Assembly: GCA_016845825.1 (NCBI GenBank)
Contig: JAERSJ010000133.1
Coordinates: forward strand, 1 to 37,091
Reading direction: 5' to 3'
Length of the DNA stretch: 37,091 nucleotides
Origin: Methanobacteriota archaeon
GTDB lineage: Archaea > Thermoplasmatota > Poseidoniia > MGIII > CG-Epi1
Shown piece after piece: positions 1 to 10,035 of this stretch. A program made the translations under genes and the position numbers. Each line of letters starts with the position of its first letter. Positions within the stretch are counted from its first letter, which is position 1. The notes beneath the pieces are model-generated. The model ran no database searches. It worked only from the letters and a program-made list of their open reading frames with translations, and was not told the DNA's origin.

Positions 1-52
1 CTATAGTACATGTGATTACATCTAAGGCATGTCTATATTGTTTTTCGTAATA

Positions 53-454
53 TTATTTATTTATTTCTTGGAAATTTCCGTGAACTATTCCACTCAAAGC
101 AGTCGTTCCCCATAAAATTAGAGGAGGAATACTGGTGCTAAGTTCGAATGTAAATGTTTCGCCTTCATAGTCAAGCGTATATCCCTGAACTGAACATATA
201 ACAAACCAAACCCAAATTGGACCTGCTATTACTGTTGCCAATCTAGCTTGCTGTACACCTTCTGTGAAAAACGCTGCATATAGCATAGTAAATGTTGTTA
301 GAAGGAAGAAACCTGAAACGACAACTTGAGTTTCATTACCCATATCAAGTTCACTCAATACTCCTACCCCTGCATGTATCAATCCTGTGAGAACCAACCA
401 AATTTTGGGATTTAATATTGATTTTACATCCATTGATTTTGCTTCCTTATCCAT
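53..454 (-). CDS. Small multi-pass membrane protein, function unknown
   Basis: 133-aa ORF with several hydrophobic segments. It overlaps the upstream gene (TAATG junction). An alternative start at ~433 would give MDVKSILNP, matching the N-terminus of the neighbouring 139-aa protein. Confidence 0.75.
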   Translation of the reverse strand: MDKEAKSMDVKSILNPKIWLVLTGLIHAGVGVLSELDMGNETQVVVSGFFLLTTFTMLYAAFFTEGVQQARLATVIAGPIWVWFVICSVQGYTLDYEGETFTFELSTSIPPLILWGTTALSGIVHGNFQEINK

Positions 455-873
455 TACTCGTCATCTCTGTGCAGATATCCTGCAACACCAAGAGCTAAAG
501 TAAGCGCGATTGTTAGCAAAGGAAGTGCCATTACATTAAGTGGTGGAGTTTCTGAAGAATAACCACTTTCACCGGTTAAAATGCCCATACCTACTGCAAT
601 AATCACAATAACTGAAGGAGCTAACATGGACATTTGAGCTAAAGCTCTACCTTTAACAAAAATTCCCGTTCCGATAGCCATTACACCTAGAGGCATCATG
701 TGTAAAGCCCACATTTTCTCGTAGTCTTCATCATGAGCAAGTACATTTTCTTTGCCCCAGCCATATTCTGCCCATTTGTCTCCGTTCATAATTCCCCAAA
801 ATGAAAGTACTATGACTAATACGCCTACAGCAATCATTAATCTTTGAGGGTTTAAGATTTCTTTTGCGTCCAT
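454..873 (-). CDS. Small multi-pass membrane protein, function unknown
   Basis: 139-aa hydrophobic ORF, N-terminus MDAKEILNP, directly adjacent to flanking membrane-protein genes on the same strand. Confidence 0.75.
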   Translation of the reverse strand: MDAKEILNPQRLMIAVGVLVIVLSFWGIMNGDKWAEYGWGKENVLAHDEDYEKMWALHMMPLGVMAIGTGIFVKGRALAQMSMLAPSVIVIIAVGMGILTGESGYSSETPPLNVMALPLLTIALTLALGVAGYLHRDDE

Positions 874-881
874 AATTCACC

Positions 882-1952
882 TTATAGTGGTTGTGTAACG
901 TAGTTTGCTATTAAAAGTAATACCACAAATCCGGCCGTTACTGCTGGATACATCTTGAAAAAGAAATCATCATTATTTTCAGGAGCTTTGCCTGCAAAAG
1001 TCATTCCTTCTTCAACACCTTCTTCTCTCATTTTGTAATATGCAAAAATATTTAGAAGCATTACAAATCCGCTAACTACAATATTTGATGTCGCCGTACT
1101 AGTATCAATTTCCCATGTTCCAGCATTTTCACCTTCTGGGATAACTTGATCATTAACGGCTATGTTTCCAAGTATTACTGACAGAGCAAAGAAAGTTATT
1201 CCAAATAAAAGGATATGAGCTGCAGGCCAGTTTCCTTTTGCCCCATTTGTCAACAAAATTAGACCCATTGAAACGTAAGTAACAAAAAATGATGCTAGAA
1301 CTCGATAGGCGACTGGCGTGGTTGCAATAGGATCAGTCCAGTAAGTTCCTTCCTCGAAACCTGGAATCAAAGTTGAGCCTCCTGCTCCAGCGTAACCATC
1401 TGCGAAAAAGAAGTGATTCACAGTGTATAAGGTACCTATAATTGAGGATATAATTACTGCATATTTAGCTTCGTTATTCAATTTAATTCCCATATTGAAA
1501 GCTAGGCCTTCGTCGACACCTTCCTCTTTCAACATAACGTAAGCTGCAGTGTACAATCCTAATGCTGCAATTGTAGCATAAAGTGGATTGTTATTGGCAG
1601 ACTCATAATCGCCTTGGAATGGAGGCGCAAGAACAATAGCAAGACATGTGAAACCTGCAATAGTTGGTATCATAATTGTCCATTTACCTTTGGCACCTTC
1701 GTTCAAAATTAGAAGATTGCCCATAATCACTCCTGCCATAAGAGCGCCTGCAACATACAATGTTCCAGCCCCTCTTCCATAGGATTCGTGATCGACTGCG
1801 GCACCATTAGGAATTAGTGCAGTACAATCCCCATCGCCGTTAACAACTGAACACGACGAAAAGAATAGAAAGTTTATTGAGTAAAGAAATCCGATAACGA
1901 AAGACAAACTCAAACAAACTTTAGCTGGCATAGACTTTATGTTGTCAAACAT
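882..1952 (-). CDS. Multi-pass membrane protein with an internal tandem duplication, function unknown
   Basis: 356-aa ORF. The two halves share (I/V)IG.LY..N..FF, ALIP/TLIP, NEGAKGKW/TNGAKGNW and MLKEEGVDEGLAF/KMREEGVEEGMTF. Confidence 0.85.
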   Translation of the reverse strand: MFDNIKSMPAKVCLSLSFVIGFLYSINFLFFSSCSVVNGDGDCTALIPNGAAVDHESYGRGAGTLYVAGALMAGVIMGNLLILNEGAKGKWTIMIPTIAGFTCLAIVLAPPFQGDYESANNNPLYATIAALGLYTAAYVMLKEEGVDEGLAFNMGIKLNNEAKYAVIISSIIGTLYTVNHFFFADGYAGAGGSTLIPGFEEGTYWTDPIATTPVAYRVLASFFVTYVSMGLILLTNGAKGNWPAAHILLFGITFFALSVILGNIAVNDQVIPEGENAGTWEIDTSTATSNIVVSGFVMLLNIFAYYKMREEGVEEGMTFAGKAPENNDDFFFKMYPAVTAGFVVLLLIANYVTQPL

Positions 1953-2098
1953 AGTATGCAGTGCAGTAATTAGTACTTAAACATATCCCATATATTCCCT
2001 ATATATTGTGCTCAGTTGTTTCACAAAAATAAACATTTGTTGAACTAAAAAAGCAATATTTTATGGTGCGAACCTCTAATTAGCACTACTCCAATATA

Positions 2099-2956
2099 AT
2101 GTCCGTGAAGAAAACCTCACTCATAATTTTGACTGCGCTTCTACTCGTCAGTGGAGCTAGCGCTTACGCATATACTGAGGGAGTTTTTGATGAAATTTTA
2201 GAGCTAACTGAAGACGAAACTGAGGCTATAGAATCTGTTGTAGAAGAAGAACCGGTTATATTTGAATCCGATCTTTCTGCATTCATATCTGTAAATACAA
2301 ACTTTGGAACTAATTTTTACTCAATGGAAGAAGTTGATGACGGGGACAATAATGAAGTTGAGCAAATTGTATGGGATAATTTTACTTTCCAATTTGATGG
2401 CTCTGAATCTACAGGAAATATTGAAAATTATACTTGGGATTTTGACGATGGAAATATTTTTTATGGAATTGAAGGCTCCCATAGCTATGAATTGCCTGGA
2501 AAATACTTAGTCACTCTAACGGTAATTTCTACTAGTGGGAATACTGCATCAAATCAAACTGAGATCACAGTAAATTTTGATGGGTTTGTAATTTCAGACA
2601 ACATGGAATGTACATGTGCGCCTACCGCAAAAGTTACTCAAATTGATTTGAAAATAGAACCTGAAGCTACTCTTGTAAATGGAGAAACCACTGTCACACA
2701 CGATGGAAGTAGTGAAGATTGCACGCAAAGGCTAGTGATTCAGCAATGCCACCTTCGAGTTACAATACAGGAATACAGCGGAGAATCTGTTGTTTCAGAG
2801 GAAGTAATTTTTGATGAAACCTTCTCTACTAACACAAAGACTGTTGCTTTCTCATTTATTCCTATGAATGATAATAATTACAAAATATTGTTGGAGACCG
2901 ACCAAATCCGAGATTGGCATAAACCAAATACCGAGTGGTTCGTTGAGTATAACTAA
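2099..2956 (+). CDS. Secreted PKD-domain protein
   Basis: Signal-peptide-like N-terminus (MSVKKTSLIILTALLLVSGASAYA). PKD-like motif FDGSESTGNIENYTWDFDDGN...SHSYELPGKYLVTLTV. Confidence 0.8.
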   Translation: MSVKKTSLIILTALLLVSGASAYAYTEGVFDEILELTEDETEAIESVVEEEPVIFESDLSAFISVNTNFGTNFYSMEEVDDGDNNEVEQIVWDNFTFQFDGSESTGNIENYTWDFDDGNIFYGIEGSHSYELPGKYLVTLTVISTSGNTASNQTEITVNFDGFVISDNMECTCAPTAKVTQIDLKIEPEATLVNGETTVTHDGSSEDCTQRLVIQQCHLRVTIQEYSGESVVSEEVIFDETFSTNTKTVAFSFIPMNDNNYKILLETDQIRDWHKPNTEWFVEYN

Positions 2957-2957
2957 A

Positions 2958-3083
2958 ATGATTCTAGGACTACTTTCAACCGTATTGGATATAATTTTAG
3001 GTGTTATTCCGAAAAAGATACTTTTACTAGCCATTTTAGCTTTGGTTGCTGCAATTTACATTGGATTCGACTTTAATCTGTAA
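2958..3083 (+). CDS. Small (41 aa) hydrophobic membrane protein
   Basis: ATG immediately after the PKD gene stop; product MILGLLSTVLDIILGVIPKKILLLAILALVAAIYIGFDFNL. It is the distal part of the listed 71-aa ORF, whose upstream part overlaps the PKD gene. Confidence 0.5.
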   Translation: MILGLLSTVLDIILGVIPKKILLLAILALVAAIYIGFDFNL

Positions 3084-3120
3084 AACCAACTAATATAAAT
3101 CCGATTCTAGAGTTTTAGTT

Positions 3121-3987
3121 GTGAAAATCAACTATTGGTATCGACAATTTCTCGGTAAGGAAGCTGATGATAAGGTAAGGGCAGGAGTTCTAGTATTCTC
3201 TGTGTTGGCCTTCATGACGCATCTTCTGATTTATTTTCTTTACCAAATTGAAGTAATCACTATAAATGGGGAGGCAAAAACTCTGGTAAACTCACCGCTT
3301 TCTTCTCTTTACACTCCTTTTTCAATTTTACTTACTTATGAAACTTACCAACTAATAAGAACTCTTCCATCATCGTTCTCAAATTCCGTTGGGAAGCAAT
3401 ATGAAGTTGTAACTCTACTAGTTGTGAGGGATGTCTTCAAACGATTAGCTGACTTTAGTGCAGATGATGAGTGGGCTATCGATGGGGAATTAGGTTTAAT
3501 TTTGCTAGAATGTATGGCCTTTTTGATTTTATTTTTTACAGCTTTAAGTTATAGAAGATCAAGCGACGTGTCTGAAATTAGTCGGGTAGATGATAGTGAA
3601 TTGGATAGCTTCGTTCATTCAAAACGCATAATCTCGCTGATGTTATTCGTAGCTTTTCTCGCTATGGCTGCATATTCTTTTGGAACATGGACAATCTCAG
3701 TCCTTGATGGAAAAGGAGGAGTTGATAGGGAAATTTTCTTTTCTGATTTCTTTACTATTTTGATTTTAGCTGATATTCTAATTCTGCTATTGTCGTACAG
3801 ATTTACCGTAGATTTTGCAAATTTGGCAAGAAATACTGGTTTCATATTATCTACAGTTATCCTCAGAGTTGCAATAGGAGCTCCGGGAGTTTCAGCAGTC
3901 GTATTATTCACGTTGAGCGGAATATTGGGACTAGCAATTCTAAGAATATCTAGTGAATTTGTTAAAGATAAAAAGAATAATTCTTAG
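3121..3987 (+). CDS. Multi-pass membrane protein, function unknown
   Basis: 288-aa ORF with a GTG start and several predicted TM segments. Confidence 0.75.
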   Translation: MKINYWYRQFLGKEADDKVRAGVLVFSVLAFMTHLLIYFLYQIEVITINGEAKTLVNSPLSSLYTPFSILLTYETYQLIRTLPSSFSNSVGKQYEVVTLLVVRDVFKRLADFSADDEWAIDGELGLILLECMAFLILFFTALSYRRSSDVSEISRVDDSELDSFVHSKRIISLMLFVAFLAMAAYSFGTWTISVLDGKGGVDREIFFSDFFTILILADILILLLSYRFTVDFANLARNTGFILSTVILRVAIGAPGVSAVVLFTLSGILGLAILRISSEFVKDKKNNS

Positions 3988-6458
3988 TCTTCTAATTTGT
4001 GCATTGAGACCAATGCGTTCTCAATATCTTTTAAGGAATCTGGGACATTGTGACCAGAAATTGGAGCTGCCAAAGAAACTCCAGCATCCTTCTTTGCTTT
4101 CCAAACTACTGAATTGAAATCAACTAGTGATTCTGTTATATCAGTCCATGATTTAGTATCTGATATTGGAGATTCAGGAAATACATCTATCTCTACTGAA
4201 GATTTTTCGTACAAAGTAGTAGACAAATGATGAGTAAAGAAAGGGCACACAGGAGACAGAATTGACAATAAATCTCTGAATATTCTATGTAATGTCCAAG
4301 TAGCTGAAGCATCATCATTGTAAAGTCGTGTTTTGGCCATTTCTAACCAATGTGAAGCAAAAACACCTGTACTGAAAGTCTTAATTCCTTGTGCTGCAGT
4401 GTAAATATCTAGTTCAGAATATCCTGTCTTAGCTTTTTCCAATAAATCTGAGAATTCAGCTAATATCCATTTATCTTCGTTTTCTAAATTATCTGGTATT
4501 GTATCTAAGTCCCCATCAAATTCAAATTGAGATGCAAATCTTCCTACGTTAAAAATCTTAGTTAATACTCCAAAATAGCGTAATTCAATTTGTTCAGGAT
4601 TAATTTGGAAATCGTCGCCAACTTGTGCATCTGCAGCTTTCCAGAATCTAAAACATTCTGAACCTATTTTCTTAGCTTGTAGAGCTACTTGCTTGCCTTC
4701 TGGACCTTTGATTTTCCAAGATCCTGTTCGCCCTCCGAATCCGCATTCTAAAACTGAACTAGCATCAATTCCATTCCCTAATGATTTCGACATTTTGCGA
4801 CCCCAAGGATCCATACCAAGCCCATCAATCCAGACATTTGCAAAACCAGGTTTATCTAGTAATAATGTGGACTTCAAGAGAGTGTAATACAACCAGGTTC
4901 GAACGATTTCTTTTCCTTGTGGTCTGACTCCTGTAGGAAATGCCCGTTCAAATAATTCCGGATTTGATAAATATCCTGAAACATAAAGATTAGAATTTGA
5001 AGAATCCATCCAAGTGTCAAATACTTTCTCTTCGCCTTCTAAGCTACCTAATTCTGACTTTAAATCCTCGTATTTTCCAAGCTCTTTACAAGTTTCTCTA
5101 TCCAAGACTACTGAATCTGAAGGCGGTGAATCTTTCCATGGTTGAACATAAGTTCCATGAGGTGGAGTGACTACTTTTGTTCGATCTTCTGAGTACCAAA
5201 TTGGTATTTCTGTATGGTACCAACGACGGCGACTTACTGGCCAATCTATGGTGATATTTTCCATCCAATCTAGTAAAAATTGTTTATTTCTACTTGGAAT
5301 AAAATTGATTTCGTTTGATAACTCTTTCATTCTTTCTTGAATATGAGTTTGTCTAACGTACCACTCTTTAAGCAAAATAATCTCAATTGGATTTTTACCT
5401 CGTTCAGATACTGGAATCTCTTGGTCTCTTTCAACTAGATTTTCTATTTTATCTTCTGATTCAAGAATTTCTATAGCTTTCTTTCGAGCATCTAGAACTA
5501 GCATTCCTGATAGAGAATCTCCTAATTCTGTAATTTTACCCTCTAAGTCAATGGCTTGAAATGGTGTTAATCCTAATTCTCTGAAAACTGCCACGTCATT
5601 TTGATCTCCGAAAGAACAAACCATCAGAACTCCAGAACCAAATTCCATATTGACGCTTGGATGTGCCTTGATTTCTACTGTTTTTGAACGGCCTGTTGTT
5701 GGTAGAGGTAAATCTAGACTTTTACCAACCAAATGCTGGTATCTAGAATCATCAGGATGAACAAGAACAATTCCACAAGCACAAATAAGTTCAGGTCTTG
5801 TAGTTGAAATTATTACAGGTTCGTGGTTAGAATCGCCCGTAACTGACCACCGAACGTCTACAAGTTTAGTTTTCCGTGATAATCTTTCAACTTCAGCTTC
5901 CGCAATCGTAGTTCCCTCTACTGGATCGTATAAATTTGGTCTTAACTCTTCAACAATTGCGCCTTTTTTGAATAAGTCAATGAATATTGATTGAGTTACC
6001 GAACGATAATCTGGAGCGTCTGTCAAATATTCTTGATCGTAAGCACAAGAGAGTCCTACTCTCTTCGCAATATTCCTCATTTCTTGTGTATATTTTTCTA
6101 TTTCATCACGACACAAGTCAAGAAATTCAGCTCTATCATAAGTTTTCATTTTACGGCCAGTTTTTTTCTCGACCGTAAATTCAATATTAATTCCGTTTCT
6201 GTCGACTCCCCAAGGAAAGTAAACTTCCTTACCAAGTAACCTTTGACTTCGGGCAATTACGTCAATCATTGAGTACTGAGCAACAGCACCTATATGCCAA
6301 GTTCCTGAAGGGTAAGGAGGTGGCGTATCTATTACAAAAATTTCTTTTTCAGAATTTGGATTAAAGGAATATCTATCTTTGTTTGAAAAATGTTCCTCCT
6401 GGATTTTCTTTTCTAAATCTACTGTCCAGCGTTTCTCCTTAATTTTTGGTTTAGCCAT
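3984..6458 (-). CDS. valS: Valyl-tRNA synthetase
   Basis: 824 aa. Class I aaRS motifs TPPPYPSGTWHIGAVAQYS and KMSKSLGN, with an editing-domain-like segment (STTRPELICACGIVLVHPDD). Confidence 0.93.
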   Translation of the reverse strand: MAKPKIKEKRWTVDLEKKIQEEHFSNKDRYSFNPNSEKEIFVIDTPPPYPSGTWHIGAVAQYSMIDVIARSQRLLGKEVYFPWGVDRNGINIEFTVEKKTGRKMKTYDRAEFLDLCRDEIEKYTQEMRNIAKRVGLSCAYDQEYLTDAPDYRSVTQSIFIDLFKKGAIVEELRPNLYDPVEGTTIAEAEVERLSRKTKLVDVRWSVTGDSNHEPVIISTTRPELICACGIVLVHPDDSRYQHLVGKSLDLPLPTTGRSKTVEIKAHPSVNMEFGSGVLMVCSFGDQNDVAVFRELGLTPFQAIDLEGKITELGDSLSGMLVLDARKKAIEILESEDKIENLVERDQEIPVSERGKNPIEIILLKEWYVRQTHIQERMKELSNEINFIPSRNKQFLLDWMENITIDWPVSRRRWYHTEIPIWYSEDRTKVVTPPHGTYVQPWKDSPPSDSVVLDRETCKELGKYEDLKSELGSLEGEEKVFDTWMDSSNSNLYVSGYLSNPELFERAFPTGVRPQGKEIVRTWLYYTLLKSTLLLDKPGFANVWIDGLGMDPWGRKMSKSLGNGIDASSVLECGFGGRTGSWKIKGPEGKQVALQAKKIGSECFRFWKAADAQVGDDFQINPEQIELRYFGVLTKIFNVGRFASQFEFDGDLDTIPDNLENEDKWILAEFSDLLEKAKTGYSELDIYTAAQGIKTFSTGVFASHWLEMAKTRLYNDDASATWTLHRIFRDLLSILSPVCPFFTHHLSTTLYEKSSVEIDVFPESPISDTKSWTDITESLVDFNSVVWKAKKDAGVSLAAPISGHNVPDSLKDIENALVSMHKLED

Positions 6459-6542
6459 GTTTTCTGTATTAACACCTCAGTATGGCTTTTCTTAATACTT
6501 GCGAAGGCCTTTTACTAACCCCTTGACACTGTAAATTTTACA

Positions 6543-7715
6543 ATGCAGTATCCAAAAGATGTCGTAATCGTAGCTGGTGTGAGAACTGCTCATGGAAAGT
6601 TCAGAGGTTCTTTATTTCATAATTCTGCCGTCGATTTGGGTGCACTAGCAATAAAAGAAACTCTGAAGCAAGTGGAACTTGATGCTAAACTTGTAGAGGA
6701 AGTCATTATGGGTAATGTTTTATCTGCTGGAATTGGACAGCATCCTGCAAGACAATCCGCCATTAAAGCTGATATTCCTGAAGAAATTCCTGCACTTACC
6801 GTAAACAAAATGTGTGGTTCAAGTATGAAGGCAATAATGCTAGCTGCTAACGCGATTAGAGCTGGTGAATCTGAAATCTTAATTGCTGGAGGAATGGAAT
6901 CTATGTCTCAATCTCCGTTTACTGTTGCAAGAGCTAAAGACGGTAAAGTCAGTATGGAAAAACCTGTTGATAGCATGATGCACGATGGGCTAATTGATCC
7001 ATTTAATGGAATGGTAATGGCTCAAACTGGAAATCGTATTGCAGAGCAATTCGGAATAACTAGAGATGAAGCCGATTTATTCGCTATCGAATCTCATATT
7101 CGTGCTCATAATGCGCATAAAAAAGGAAAATTCAAAGATTATCACATTGCCGTAGAGCACGATGAAGGCATACTAAAAACTGACGAGGGAATTAGACCTA
7201 ATTCTAGCTTGGAAAGTTTGTCTAAGCTAAAGCCTGTGTTTGATGAAAATGGGATTGTTACTGCAGGAAATGCAAGTCAAATCTCTGATGGTGCTGCTGC
7301 TTGTTTAATCATGTCCAGAAGAAAAGCTGAAGAATTAGAATTAACTCCTTTAGCAACCATAACTGGATACTGCGCTACTGGAGTTGCTCCCGCTGATGTG
7401 ATGTCTGCTCCAATACCTACCGTACAAAAACTATGGAAGATGAATAGTAGAAATGGTGAAGAAGATTACGATTTATACGAACATAACGAAGCATTTGCAT
7501 CTGCCTGTTTAGGCGTCATGCAAGGTTTAGGTTTAAAACATGAAAAATTAAATGTTAATGGAGGGGCTGTAGCAATGGGCCATCCATTAGGAGCTTCTGG
7601 ATGTAGAATTGTACTGGCTTTGATTCACGCACTTCGCCAAAATGGGGGAAAGCGTGGATTTGCTACTGCGTGTTTGGGTGGCGGAATGGCAACTGCAATT
7701 GAAATTGAAATATGA
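6543..7715 (+). CDS. Acetyl-CoA C-acetyltransferase (thiolase)
   Basis: 390 aa. Motifs NKMCGSSMKAIMLAANAI, GGMESMSQSP, NVNGGAVAMGHPLGASGCRI and CLGGGMATAIEIE are typical of thiolases. Confidence 0.95.
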   Translation: MQYPKDVVIVAGVRTAHGKFRGSLFHNSAVDLGALAIKETLKQVELDAKLVEEVIMGNVLSAGIGQHPARQSAIKADIPEEIPALTVNKMCGSSMKAIMLAANAIRAGESEILIAGGMESMSQSPFTVARAKDGKVSMEKPVDSMMHDGLIDPFNGMVMAQTGNRIAEQFGITRDEADLFAIESHIRAHNAHKKGKFKDYHIAVEHDEGILKTDEGIRPNSSLESLSKLKPVFDENGIVTAGNASQISDGAAACLIMSRRKAEELELTPLATITGYCATGVAPADVMSAPIPTVQKLWKMNSRNGEEDYDLYEHNEAFASACLGVMQGLGLKHEKLNVNGGAVAMGHPLGASGCRIVLALIHALRQNGGKRGFATACLGGGMATAIEIEI

Positions 7716-8491
7716 ACTCAGATTTAGAAGATAAAGTGGTCTTAGTAACTGGAGGTGCTGGAGGAATCGGAAGTGTAATCTCCAAATCTTTCGCTGAACA
7801 AGGTGCGAGAGTAATTGTCCATTATAATCATTCAAAAGATAAGGCTGAAAAGATTTCAAAAGAAATTGATGGATTAGCTGTTAACGCAGATTTAACTGAC
7901 TCTAAACAAACTAAAGAACTTTTCAAGAATATTATTGAAAAAGAAGGGAAAATTGATGTTTGTATAGCTAATGCGGGAAAATACCCTAAAGATTATGCTC
8001 CATTATGGGAGATTGAGAGTAGCCGATGGGATAATACCATTTCTACAAATTTATCTTTAGCTTTCAATACCTCTCGCTATTTTCTAAAACATGCATCTGA
8101 AACAAAAAAAGGATCATTGGTTCTAATTGGGTCGACTGCGGGAATATATGGGGAAGCAGGGCATGCTGATTATGCTGCAGCTAAAGGTGCGATAACTTCA
8201 GGACTCTTGCGTACGTTGAAAAACGATGCTGCTCAAATCGGAAACGGCGTTAGAGTTAACGCAATTGCACCTGGATGGACTGTCAGTCAAAAAAGAATTG
8301 ATGAAGGCTTAGATCAAAAACGTGTAGAACGAATTACTTCAACTATGTCTTTGAAAAAATTAGCTAAGCCTGAAGACGTTGCAAATTCTGCAATTATGTT
8401 AGCTTCAGACTCTCTCTCAGGTCACATAACTGGACAAGTTATAGAAATTGCAGGAGGGATGGAAGGACGTCAGATAGTTGGGACAAAGTAG
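7712..8491 (+). CDS. Short-chain dehydrogenase/reductase (3-oxoacyl-ACP/acetoacetyl-CoA reductase-like)
   Basis: 259 aa. TGGAGGIGSVISKSFAEQGA nucleotide-binding motif, NAG, and an active-site S...YAAAKGA. Its ATG overlaps the thiolase stop. Confidence 0.93.
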   Translation: MNSDLEDKVVLVTGGAGGIGSVISKSFAEQGARVIVHYNHSKDKAEKISKEIDGLAVNADLTDSKQTKELFKNIIEKEGKIDVCIANAGKYPKDYAPLWEIESSRWDNTISTNLSLAFNTSRYFLKHASETKKGSLVLIGSTAGIYGEAGHADYAAAKGAITSGLLRTLKNDAAQIGNGVRVNAIAPGWTVSQKRIDEGLDQKRVERITSTMSLKKLAKPEDVANSAIMLASDSLSGHITGQVIEIAGGMEGRQIVGTK

Positions 8492-8683
8492 GATTTCGAA
8501 ACTTATTATTAGGAAGTATAATTCTATCAATAATTATTTCCTTAATTATTAACCTAATTTACGGAATAGGATTTAATTTAGTTATTTTTGTGGCAATACA
8601 AATTTTCGTTACAATAGCTACAACAATGATTTGGCCTGCTTTGAATTCAAAATAGAGTTAAATTAGAAGCCCTATAGGAAAGT

Positions 8684-10027
8684 GTGGAAGAACCTCCAAA
8701 AATAAGGCGCTACGACATCGATTGGCTTAGAGTTATCCTATTTGCATTACTAATTCCATTTCACGTTGGAATTGGAGTTTACTGGGAAGCCTATGATTTT
8801 GTACTGCCTGAACATGAATTTGAAGGAGAAGCAAATCGAGAGGCTTTGAATAGCGATCTAGGTGAAGATGTAAATAATGTATACTCTTTCACTGGTGATG
8901 ATTTTATTTCACATATTTTAACATGGATGCACGAGTGGAGGCTTGCTGCACTTTTCATGATTAGTGGAATGGGGACTGCATTTGCCTTCAAACGGAGAAC
9001 GTGGAAATTATTTTTGAAAGAACGCTCAAAGCGCTTACTGATTCCTATGTTTGTAGGAATTTGGACCATTACTCCTTTGACCTTGATGATTGCAACAAAA
9101 TATTTTCCTGGTAGCTTTTTGGAGGGGATATTAGTTTACTTTGGAGGAGGGATTGTGCTGACTTTACTCATGATTGTTCCACTTCTTTCTAGATTGATTT
9201 CTCTTGGGCATCTATGGTTCATATGGAGTTTATTTCAATACTCACTATTTTTACTTCCAATCTTTTATGTAGTAAGAAATTATCCTGAGGGAAAGATTGC
9301 GAGATTACTCAAAACTACTTTCAGAATACCGTTTAAGCTTGGACCTTTGTTAGTTCTTCCTATGATTCTATCAATATCTGACATTGTTCTCAAACCAATT
9401 ATGGGAGAAGCAATTGGATTTGGATATGAATGGTTTTGGTACTTGCTAATTTTCTTTTTTGGTTATCTTTTCATAATTGATAAAGAAAAATATTTTTACT
9501 TTATTGACAACTCAAGAATACAAATTACTATAGCTACTATTGTTTCCACTTTGGCATTTATTTGGATTAAATCTGAAGAAACAAAAAGTGGAATTCCTTA
9601 CATTGGAGGAGGATGGGCTGGAGATGAGTATAAGCAATTGGGAATCGAGTACCATACAAATATGACTTTGATTTCATGCATTATAACAAGCTTTCACGCT
9701 TGGTTTTGGTGCTTATTTGTATTCACTTGGGGTGCTAAATATCTTAACAGGCCAAGTAAAAATTTAGCCTATCTTAACCAAGGAGTCTACCCTTTTTACA
9801 TTGTCCACCAGCCTATCGTCTACGTGGTACTTTTAGTGCTCTTAGGAAACGGATACTCTAACCTCGCGGTTTTAATTTTAGGGACTGCTGTAGTTACTTT
9901 TGGTTGTTGGATATTCTTTGAAATTATGAAAAGACATTGGATTACTAGGGCAATGTATGGAATCAAAGAACTTCCGATTAAAAATGAAATAATGACTGAA
10001 TCTACGCCTGCTGTCGAGGAAAAATAA
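8684..10027 (+). CDS. Acyltransferase family 3 (OafA/MdoC-like) membrane protein
   Basis: 447 aa, GTG start. N-terminal RRYDIDWLRVILFALLIPFHVG motif and multi-pass membrane topology. Confidence 0.85.
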   Translation: MEEPPKIRRYDIDWLRVILFALLIPFHVGIGVYWEAYDFVLPEHEFEGEANREALNSDLGEDVNNVYSFTGDDFISHILTWMHEWRLAALFMISGMGTAFAFKRRTWKLFLKERSKRLLIPMFVGIWTITPLTLMIATKYFPGSFLEGILVYFGGGIVLTLLMIVPLLSRLISLGHLWFIWSLFQYSLFLLPIFYVVRNYPEGKIARLLKTTFRIPFKLGPLLVLPMILSISDIVLKPIMGEAIGFGYEWFWYLLIFFFGYLFIIDKEKYFYFIDNSRIQITIATIVSTLAFIWIKSEETKSGIPYIGGGWAGDEYKQLGIEYHTNMTLISCIITSFHAWFWCLFVFTWGAKYLNRPSKNLAYLNQGVYPFYIVHQPIVYVVLLVLLGNGYSNLAVLILGTAVVTFGCWIFFEIMKRHWITRAMYGIKELPIKNEIMTESTPAVEEK

Positions 10028-10035
10028 TACCAGTC

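Noticed and set aside
2304-2510. 68-aa ORF inside the PKD gene
   Set aside because: Alternate frame of a well-supported gene, no independent evidence.
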